From contig JAKEEL010000079.1 in the NCBI GenBank assembly GCA_022616595.1, positions 1-12,788 on the forward strand: 12,788 nucleotides of DNA, given 5' to 3'. Position 1 is the first letter of the stretch, and every line of letters begins with the position of its first letter. The notes beneath the pieces were generated by a model, which was not told where the DNA came from, searched no databases, and saw only the letters and a list, made by a program, of their open reading frames with translations. Source of the stretch: Methylococcaceae bacterium. GTDB lineage: Bacteria; Pseudomonadota; Gammaproteobacteria; Methylococcales; UBA1147. The position numbers were made by a program, and so were the translations under genes. Below are positions 7,449-12,788 of the stretch, one piece after another.

Positions 7449-8600
7449 TCAATCCGCCTGCCTGCGCAAAAATGCCGGAATGTCCAGATAGTCGAGGTCG
7501 ACCGGCTTGTGATTATCGGTTCCTGTCCGTTTGGCTTCGACTCTCTTCGGACGGACCAGAACCGGCTTTTCCAGATGGTTGTAACCGACCTCCGCGCCGG
7601 TTTTCTGTACCAGTCTGATCGCGGGTTCGGTGGTCGCCGCCTGATTGGCCAGTCCGGTTGCGACCACCGTCACCCGGATTTCTTCATGAAGATCCGGATC
7701 GATGACCGTTCCGACCACGACAACCGCGTCATCCGAGGCAAATTCCTTGACCGTATTCCCGACTTCATCGAATTCTCCTATAGCAAGATCCGTGCCCCCG
7801 GTTATATTCACGAGGATACCCCGGGCGCCCTGCAAATTGATGTCCTCCAACAACGGGCTCGCGATGGCTTTCTCTGCGGCTTCACGGGCGCGATTTTCCC
7901 CTGTCGCAACCCCGGTGCCCATCATGGCCATTCCCATTTCGGACATCACCGTGCGTACGTCGGCAAAATCGACATTGATGAGTCCCGGACGCGTAATCAG
8001 ATCGGCGATGCCCTGAACCGCGCCATGCAATACATCATTGGCCGCACTGAAGGCGCTCAACAAAGAAACTTCTCTGCCCAAGACCGGCAGCAGTTTTTCG
8101 TTCGGGATCGTGATCAGAGAATCGACGTACTGACTCAACAACTCGATGCCCTTATTGGCTACCGCGCGCCGCTTGTTACCCTCGAACGCAAACGGCCGCG
8201 TGACCACCGCGACCGTCAAGATGCCCATTTCCTTGGCGATCTCGGCGAAGATCGGCGCGGCGCCGGTTCCGGTGCCCCCGCCCATTCCCGCGGTCAGAAA
8301 GATCATATCCGCGCCGGAAATGGCCTCCTGAATTCTTTGGCGGTCATCCAGCGCCGCCTGACGGCCGATTTCCGGGTTGGCCCCCGCACCCAGACCCTTG
8401 GTTAATTCGTGTCCCAACTGAATGATGGTCCGTGCGGAAACATTTTTCAATGCCTGCGCATCGGTATTCGCACAAATGAACTCGACTCCGTCGATATTCG
8501 TGTTCACCATGTGGTTCACGGCATTCCCGCCACCGCCGCCGATTCCGACGACTTTGATTACGGCATTTTGCCCGTATGCATCCATTAATTCGAATTTCAT
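7449..8600 (-). CDS. ftsZ: FtsZ, tubulin-like cell division GTPase
   Basis: FtsZ polymerises with GTP into the cytokinetic ring at midcell and recruits the rest of the divisome. The 383-residue product shows the nucleotide-binding glycine loop GIGGGGGNAVNHM at 19-31, the tubulin signature GGGTGTG at 107-113, and the T7 loop NVDFADVR at 209-216 that completes the neighbouring subunit's active site. A spacer of about 50 residues follows the globular core. The C-terminal conserved peptide DYLDIPAFLRRQAD is the docking site for FtsA and ZipA. ATG at 8600 is preceded by GAGGAGGG at 8615-8608 with seven bases between, the strongest ribosome binding site in the window. This matches the high FtsZ amounts that cells need relative to FtsA. 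It lies 43 bases after ftsA in the same operon. All key residues are intact. Confidence 0.99.
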   Translation of the reverse strand: MKFELMDAYGQNAVIKVVGIGGGGGNAVNHMVNTNIDGVEFICANTDAQALKNVSARTIIQLGHELTKGLGAGANPEIGRQAALDDRQRIQEAISGADMIFLTAGMGGGTGTGAAPIFAEIAKEMGILTVAVVTRPFAFEGNKRRAVANKGIELLSQYVDSLITIPNEKLLPVLGREVSLLSAFSAANDVLHGAVQGIADLITRPGLINVDFADVRTVMSEMGMAMMGTGVATGENRAREAAEKAIASPLLEDINLQGARGILVNITGGTDLAIGEFDEVGNTVKEFASDDAVVVVGTVIDPDLHEEIRVTVVATGLANQAATTEPAIRLVQKTGAEVGYNHLEKPVLVRPKRVEAKRTGTDNHKPVDLDYLDIPAFLRRQAD

Positions 8601-8607
8601 ATCATTA

Positions 8608-8615
8608 CCCTCCTC
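8608..8615 (-). promoter_or_regulatory. Strong ribosome binding site of ftsZ
   Basis: GAGGAGGG on the minus strand lies seven bases before the ftsZ ATG. It is an extended match to the anti-Shine-Dalgarno sequence, stronger than the site before ftsA (AGAGAAA). This could set the known excess of FtsZ over FtsA at the translation level. Confidence 0.75.
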
Positions 8616-8643
8616 GTTACAACCACGAAATTTGACTACCCAC

Positions 8644-9882
8644 TCAAAAATTGCCCTGAAACCAGCTTTTCATCTTCACCCACATCCCGCTTGAACCCGA
8701 ATCGGCCGCAAATCGTATCTTCTGGGCCGAGTTTCTGTTTTGCTGACCGAAAATCAGCAACCCCACTCCTGTCGCATAGATCGGATTGCGCACGACATCC
8801 GTCAAACCGGTCACGTACTGCGGCAACCCGAGCCGTACCGGCATATGGAAAATCTCCTCGGCAAGTTCAATCGCGCCTTCGACCTTCGAACTGCCCCCGC
8901 TCAAAACCAGGCCCGCTCCGATCAAGCCTTCGAAACCACTGCGGCGCAGCTCGTTTTGCACCAGCATCATCAATTCCTCGTAGCGCGGCTCGACGATTTC
9001 CGCCAAGTTCTGTTTCGATATTTTGCGCAACGGACGGTCCCCGATACTGTGCACTTCGATCGTTTCCTCGAGCGAGGCCAGCTGAGTCAGCGCGCAGGCA
9101 TATTTGATCTTGATGTTTTCCGCGTGCTGGGTCGGCGTTCGGAGCGCGACCGCGATATCGTTCGTGACTTGATCACCCGCGATCGGAATGACCGCGGTAT
9201 GGCGAATCGCGCCTTCGGTGAAAATCGCGATATCCGTCGTGCCGCCGCCGATATCGACCAAGCAGACCCCGAGTTCTTTTTCGTCTTCGGTCAGGACCGA
9301 AGTGCAGGATGCGAGCTGTTCGAGAATGATGTCCTCGACCTCGAGGTTGCAGCGGCGGATACACTTGATGATATTCTGGGCCGCGCTCACCGCGCCGGTG
9401 ACCATATGGACCCGGGCTTCCAAACGAATACCCGACATGCCGACCGGCTCCTTGATCCCTTCCTGGCGGTCGATAATAAATTCCTGCGGCAGAATGTGCA
9501 GGATCTTCTGATCGGCCGGGATCGCAACGGCCCTTGCGGAATCGATCACCCGGTCGACATCTCCCTGGGTCACTTCCTTGTCCTTGATTGCGACGATGCC
9601 ATGCGAATTCAAACTTCCGATATGACTTCCCGCGATCCCTGCGAATACCGAATTGATCTTGCATCCGGCCATCAGCTCCGCCTCGTCGACCGCTTTCTGG
9701 ATCGAATGAACGGTCGATTCGAGATTGACCACCACACCCTTCTTCAGACCCCGCGATGGATTGGATCCGATACCGATTACTTCGATTTTCCCCTCGTCGG
9801 TCAATTCGCCGACGATTGCCGCAACCTTCGAGGTCCCGATATCGAGTCCGACAATCAGATTGCGGTCTGTCTTTTTCGCCAT
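8644..9882 (-). CDS. ftsA: FtsA, actin-like membrane tether of FtsZ
   Basis: FtsA is an actin-fold ATPase that anchors FtsZ filaments to the inner membrane and recruits later division proteins. The 412-residue product carries the phosphate-1 loop GLDIGTSK at 12-19, the phosphate-2 motif DIGGGTTD at 210-217 and the adenosine motif GLVLSGGSSKVEG at 324-336. The FtsA-specific 1C subdomain lies between, at roughly 85-165. The extreme C terminus, GMWVKMKSWFQGNF at 399-412, is the amphipathic membrane-targeting helix. ATG at 9882 gives the usual MAKK-type start; AGAGAAA just upstream is a modest ribosome binding site. The gene begins 21 bases after the ftsQ stop. Length and motifs are normal. Confidence 0.99.
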   Translation of the reverse strand: MAKKTDRNLIVGLDIGTSKVAAIVGELTDEGKIEVIGIGSNPSRGLKKGVVVNLESTVHSIQKAVDEAELMAGCKINSVFAGIAGSHIGSLNSHGIVAIKDKEVTQGDVDRVIDSARAVAIPADQKILHILPQEFIIDRQEGIKEPVGMSGIRLEARVHMVTGAVSAAQNIIKCIRRCNLEVEDIILEQLASCTSVLTEDEKELGVCLVDIGGGTTDIAIFTEGAIRHTAVIPIAGDQVTNDIAVALRTPTQHAENIKIKYACALTQLASLEETIEVHSIGDRPLRKISKQNLAEIVEPRYEELMMLVQNELRRSGFEGLIGAGLVLSGGSSKVEGAIELAEEIFHMPVRLGLPQYVTGLTDVVRNPIYATGVGLLIFGQQNRNSAQKIRFAADSGSSGMWVKMKSWFQGNF

Positions 9883-9903
9883 GTTAGTTTCTCTGAATCT
9901 GTG

Positions 9904-10698
9904 TCAAATGCTTCGCCCCGCTTCACCCTGACGCGCCTCGTTTCGCTTCACGAACGGACTCCATTCCGGCTCGGTGCCGGCTTTCCATTCCACCGCATAA
10001 CCGTTCCGATAACGCAAATCCGCGCGGACCATCGACCGGACCGGTTGCTCGCCCAATAAAGACAGGGTGGTGATGAAACGCTGGAATGTCCGGACCGGCG
10101 TCTCCCGCCCCAATTCAACGGTCAACCCTTGTGAAACCTGAATCGACCAGGAATTGCGTTGAGTGATCCGAACTTCGTTCAGCACCATGCCGAGCCCGCG
10201 CGCACTGGCCTGCATTGCCTGGAAAGCGGCCACAAAATCCGCGGATTGACCGGCCGGTCCTTCGATCAACGGCAGGTCGACAAAGGGTTCGATGTCCACC
10301 GGCGCGAACACGACACCTTCGGCGCTGAGCAGCCGGTCTTCGCCGAAACGGGCGAAGGGCACGTGTTCGTCGATCCTTAGAACCAGCGTATCCGGCCAAA
10401 TGCGTTGAATTTGAACGGATCTCATCCACGGAAGGCTCGATGCACCGATCCGAATCCGGTCCAGATCCATTTCCCAGTAGCCGCGCTCGAGCAAAGGGGC
10501 GATTTTGGCTTCGAGTTCGGCTTTATCGAGGTATTTGAATGCGCCTTGTATGCGCACGAAGCGCACCGGGAAATAGTGCTCCTGCAAGGGCTTCAGTCCG
10601 ACACCGAGCAACCCGGCCAGGATAAACAGGCCGATTGCGATGACCAGATGAACCGGATGACGTTCGGCAGTGATTTTCTTCGTCCCGTCAGACTTCAT
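9904..10698 (-). CDS. ftsQ: FtsQ, bitopic cell division protein
   Basis: FtsQ links early cytoplasmic division proteins to the periplasmic septal wall machinery through FtsB and FtsL. Starting at ATG 10698 the product has 264 residues: a short basic cytoplasmic tail, one membrane helix at about 16-36 (LVIAIGLFILAGLLGVG), a POTRA domain at about 45-112 (FVRIQGAFKYL through DTLVLRIDEHVP), and a beta domain to about residue 240. An alternative upstream start in the same frame at 10773 would add 25 residues inside ddl. I prefer 10698 because GAGGGT lies six bases before it and the ATG comes ten bases after the ddl stop, a tight operon junction. Sequence conservation in FtsQ is low in general, but position between ddl and ftsA makes the identity firm. 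Confidence 0.96.
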   Translation of the reverse strand: MKSDGTKKITAERHPVHLVIAIGLFILAGLLGVGLKPLQEHYFPVRFVRIQGAFKYLDKAELEAKIAPLLERGYWEMDLDRIRIGASSLPWMRSVQIQRIWPDTLVLRIDEHVPFARFGEDRLLSAEGVVFAPVDIEPFVDLPLIEGPAGQSADFVAAFQAMQASARGLGMVLNEVRITQRNSWSIQVSQGLTVELGRETPVRTFQRFITTLSLLGEQPVRSMVRADLRYRNGYAVEWKAGTEPEWSPFVKRNEARQGEAGRSI

Positions 10699-10708
10699 CG
10701 CAACACCC

Positions 10709-11665
10709 TCATGAATCCCGCGCCATGCTGGTTTCCAGAATTTTCCAGACCAACTCGTCGAATCCGATCCCAACCGCTTTGGCAGCCATCGGAATCAGGC
10801 TGTGGTCGGTCATGCCGGGAACCGTGTTCACCTCGATCAGCCATGGATTTTCCTGATCATCGAGAAACAGATCCACGCGCCCCCAACCGGTCACCGCGAC
10901 CGCAGCGCAGGCTTGCGCGGCCAGTTCCTGGATCCGCTGTTCGAGTTGTGGTTCGAGGCCCGAGGGACAGTGATAGCGGGTCGCATCGGATCGATATTTG
11001 GCATCGAAGTCGTAAAAATTGTTCGGAGTCTCCAATCGAATCAGAGGCAGACTACGTTCCTGCAAGAAACCGGCGGTGTATTCCCTGCCGCGTACCCAGG
11101 CCTCGGCGAACAGGTCCTGGCCATGTTTCGCGGCGGTCTTCCGGGCATCGGCCAGTGCATCGCGGTTCTCAACCTTGGTGATCCCGATACTGGAGCCTTC
11201 CTGAGCGGGCTTCACGACGAGCGGGAAACCGAGTTCCTGTTCGCAGCGCCCGAGGTCCTCATCGCTCCGCATCACCACCCAGCGCGGGGTCGGCAATCCG
11301 ATGCCCTTCCAGATCAGTTTGGTCTTGAGCTTGTCCATCGCAATCGCGGAGCCCAACACACCGGAGCCCGTATACGGAATATGCAGGGCTTCGAGGAAAC
11401 CCTGCAATACGCCATCTTCGCCGCCTCTGCCATGAACGATGTTGAATACCCGGTCGAAAGACTGACCGGACAACGCGCGAAACGGAGAGTCTCCGATGTC
11501 GACTCCGACCGCGTCCACATTTTTCCTTTGCAAGGCCGCGAGCACGGCCCGCCCGCTCGACAAAGAAATTTCCCGTTCCGCCGCACTACCGCCCATGGCC
11601 ACGGCGACCTTACCGAATTCAACTGGACTTTTTACTGCTTGAGTCATGGTTCTCGTTCGCCTCAT
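10709..11665 (-). CDS. ddlB: D-alanine--D-alanine ligase (DdlB type)
   Basis: Ddl is a cytoplasmic ATP-grasp enzyme that joins two D-alanines for the peptidoglycan stem peptide. The 318-residue product shows the N-terminal motif GGSAAEREISLSSG at 25-38, the glycine-serine loop EGSSIG at 156-161, FYDFDAKY at 217-224, and the metal- and ATP-binding stretch WGRVDLF...LIEVNTVPGMT at 261-286. Tyr224 matches E. coli Tyr216. Phenylalanine there is linked to D-lactate ligases, so an ordinary D-Ala-D-Ala product, and vancomycin-sensitive type precursor, is expected. ATG at 11665 overlaps the murB stop in an ATGA arrangement. A second in-frame ATG at 11647 gives a more family-like N terminus (MTQAV); neither has a clear ribosome binding site, so the start is uncertain by six codons. 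It is a dcw operon member between murB and ftsQ. Confidence 0.97.
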   Translation of the reverse strand: MRRTRTMTQAVKSPVEFGKVAVAMGGSAAEREISLSSGRAVLAALQRKNVDAVGVDIGDSPFRALSGQSFDRVFNIVHGRGGEDGVLQGFLEALHIPYTGSGVLGSAIAMDKLKTKLIWKGIGLPTPRWVVMRSDEDLGRCEQELGFPLVVKPAQEGSSIGITKVENRDALADARKTAAKHGQDLFAEAWVRGREYTAGFLQERSLPLIRLETPNNFYDFDAKYRSDATRYHCPSGLEPQLEQRIQELAAQACAAVAVTGWGRVDLFLDDQENPWLIEVNTVPGMTDHSLIPMAAKAVGIGFDELVWKILETSMARDS

Positions 11666-12564
11666 TCCTCGGATTCACCGACGATCCGCACCTCGGGGAC
11701 CAGGCGGATGCCCTGTTTTCGCTCGACCTCGGCCCGCACGAATTCGATCAGTGCCTCGATATCCGCGGCCCGTGCATGGTTCTGATTGACGATGAAGTTC
11801 GCGTGCTTTTCGGATACACAGGCGCCGCCGATCCTGTATCCCTTCAACCCGCTCGCCTCGATCAGCCGGGCCGCGTAGTCATGCGGCGGATTGCGGAAAA
11901 CCGAACCGCAACTGGGCAGATTCAGCGGCTGGGTTTCGAGCCGTCTTGCGAGAAAGGCCTTGATTCGTGCGCGGCTTTCCGTTCCGTCGCCGCATCGCAG
12001 GTGTAATAACGCCGCGAGAAAGAATTCATTCGCGGGACCCTCGACATGCCGGTAGCCCACTGTGAACTGATCGCGGTTCCGGATCTGGCAGAAACCGCTG
12101 CGATTCACCGTCAGCACCTGGTCGACCAAGGCCCAGGTTTCCCCGCCGAATGCACCCGCATTCATCGCGAGCGCTCCGCCTACCGTACCGGGAATGCCGG
12201 CGAAAAACTCGGCGCCCGCGAGTCCCCGGTCGCTGCAAAACCGGGCCAGATGCGGACACAACACTCCGGCTTCCGCATAAACCCGGTCGGGGTCCTGCAT
12301 TTTCAGGACATTCAAACGACCGCGGGTATTGATCACGGTCCCCCGGATGCCCTCATCGCGAATCAAAAGGTTGCTCCCCAGGCCCATCCAGAAAAGCGGT
12401 TCGGATTCAGGCAATTCCCGAAGAAAGGCAAGCAATCCTTCCAGGTCGCGCGGGCGGAACAAGCGATCCGCCTTGCCGCCGACCCGCCACGAGGTCTGGC
12501 TCGCCAGCGGTTGATCGATCAACAGATCACCATGAGGGCATCGTTCACTATAGGACTCTGCCAT
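11662..12564 (-). CDS. murB: MurB, UDP-N-acetylenolpyruvoylglucosamine reductase (type II)
   Basis: MurB is a flavoenzyme that reduces UDP-GlcNAc-enolpyruvate to UDP-MurNAc with NADPH in the cytoplasm. From ATG 12564 the product has 300 residues. FAD-binding motifs are GLGSNLLIRD at 61-70 and GIPGTVGGALAMNAGAFG at 123-140. Arg172 in GYRHV is the likely catalytic arginine. Ser221 in CGSVFRNP is the likely proton donor, and Glu291 in PEVRIVGE is the likely third catalytic residue. The length and the spacing after GSVFRNP indicate the shorter type II form rather than the E. coli type I. The start is chosen because AGGAG (12575-12571) lies six bases upstream. An in-frame ATG at 12606 overlapping the murC stop would add 14 residues but lacks such a site. 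It ends overlapping ddl by four bases. Valine follows the GYRH where many MurB have serine; the effect is unknown. Confidence 0.96.
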   Translation of the reverse strand: MAESYSERCPHGDLLIDQPLASQTSWRVGGKADRLFRPRDLEGLLAFLRELPESEPLFWMGLGSNLLIRDEGIRGTVINTRGRLNVLKMQDPDRVYAEAGVLCPHLARFCSDRGLAGAEFFAGIPGTVGGALAMNAGAFGGETWALVDQVLTVNRSGFCQIRNRDQFTVGYRHVEGPANEFFLAALLHLRCGDGTESRARIKAFLARRLETQPLNLPSCGSVFRNPPHDYAARLIEASGLKGYRIGGACVSEKHANFIVNQNHARAADIEALIEFVRAEVERKQGIRLVPEVRIVGESEE

Positions 12565-12570
12565 CGCTGT

Positions 12571-12575
12571 CTCCT
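12571..12575 (-). promoter_or_regulatory. Ribosome binding site that decides the murB start
   Basis: AGGAG on the minus strand, six bases before ATG 12564, is a perfect Shine-Dalgarno core. It argues for the shorter MurB over the start that overlaps murC. Confidence 0.7.
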
Positions 12576-12605
12576 GAAATTCGGAGCGTTTTTGACCGAG
12601 CGACA

Positions 12606-12788
12606 TCAAAGGCGCACCTCGGCCAGTTCGGCGTTCATGATCTTGGCGAGTTGTTCGGGCAGTTCCGAAGCGATCTGCCCCACATTCCCCGCGCCCATCG
12701 TAATCACGAGATCGCCGGCCTTAAGGATCGAGGACGAGATATTCGAAAGTTCACTCGAATCACCGACAAATACCGGGTTCACCTGCCC
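12606..12788 (-). CDS. murC: MurC, UDP-N-acetylmuramate--L-alanine ligase (C-terminal 60 residues, cut by the right edge)
   Basis: MurC adds L-alanine to UDP-MurNAc, the first amino-acid step of the peptidoglycan stem peptide. Only the C-terminal 60 residues are inside the window, read on the minus strand from base 12788 to the TGA at 12608-12606. The stretch GDLVITMGAGNVGQIASEL is the characteristic end of the MurC C-terminal domain, and the protein ends ELAEVRL. The catalytic ATP-binding region lies outside the window. Position directly upstream of murB fits the dcw order. Identity rests on this short stretch plus context. Confidence 0.93.
   Translation of the reverse strand, partial: GQVNPVFVGDSSELSNISSSILKAGDLVITMGAGNVGQIASELPEQLAKIMNAELAEVRL

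Noticed and set aside
8740..10059. A 439-codon plus-strand frame opposite ftsA and the end of ftsQ
   Set aside because: It spans the junction of two real genes on the other strand and has the low-information Arg/Asp-rich composition of an antisense shadow. The similar frames opposite ftsZ (7401-8405), lpxC (6423-7358) and ddl (10802-11785) were rejected for the same reason.
1..12788. A possible undescribed multi-gene system, mobile element or CRISPR array
   Set aside because: Gene order is conserved housekeeping throughout. I saw no spaced repeats, transposase, integrase or attachment-site signature, and only one accessory-looking gene stands alone.

Overview
The window is a stretch of bacterial chromosome, most likely from a gammaproteobacterium of moderately high GC. 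The order murC-murB-ddl-ftsQ-ftsA-ftsZ-lpxC, a DUF721/DciA gene, secA and argJ is the distal end of the division and cell wall (dcw) cluster and the secA-argJ neighbourhood known from gammaproteobacteria such as Pseudomonas. LpxC and the FtsQ/FtsA set point to a Gram-negative cell. A type II murB lying between murC and ddl differs from E. coli, where murB is elsewhere. Assignment below class level is not possible from this window alone.

Layout, right to left, because the main operon is on the minus strand. The C-terminal end of murC enters at the right edge (12606-12788). It is followed by murB (11662-12564), ddl (10709-11665), ftsQ (9904-10698), ftsA (8644-9882), ftsZ (7449-8600) and, after a 132-base gap with possible promoter elements, lpxC (6402-7316). 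A small DciA-like gene (about 5885-6361) is on the plus strand, convergent with lpxC and divergent from secA (3023-5728, minus). A 650-codon membrane-bound sulfatase-like gene is on the plus strand at 889-2841. The N-terminal 230 codons of argJ (1-690, minus) run off the left edge.

How the genes work together. MurC, MurB and Ddl make cytoplasmic peptidoglycan precursors: UDP-MurNAc formation, L-Ala addition and D-Ala-D-Ala supply. FtsQ, FtsA and FtsZ build the divisome. LpxC commits precursor to lipid A, so the wall, the septum and the outer membrane are supplied from one locus. SecA drives protein export. DciA probably loads the replicative helicase. ArgJ belongs to arginine synthesis.

Nearly everything here is conserved housekeeping. 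The one accessory-looking element is the sulfatase-like gene between secA and argJ. It has about five predicted N-terminal membrane segments and a periplasmic alkaline-phosphatase-superfamily domain. Threonine occupies the position where true sulfatases carry the Cys or Ser that becomes formylglycine. I see no CRISPR array, insertion sequence, tRNA, rRNA or novel multi-gene system.
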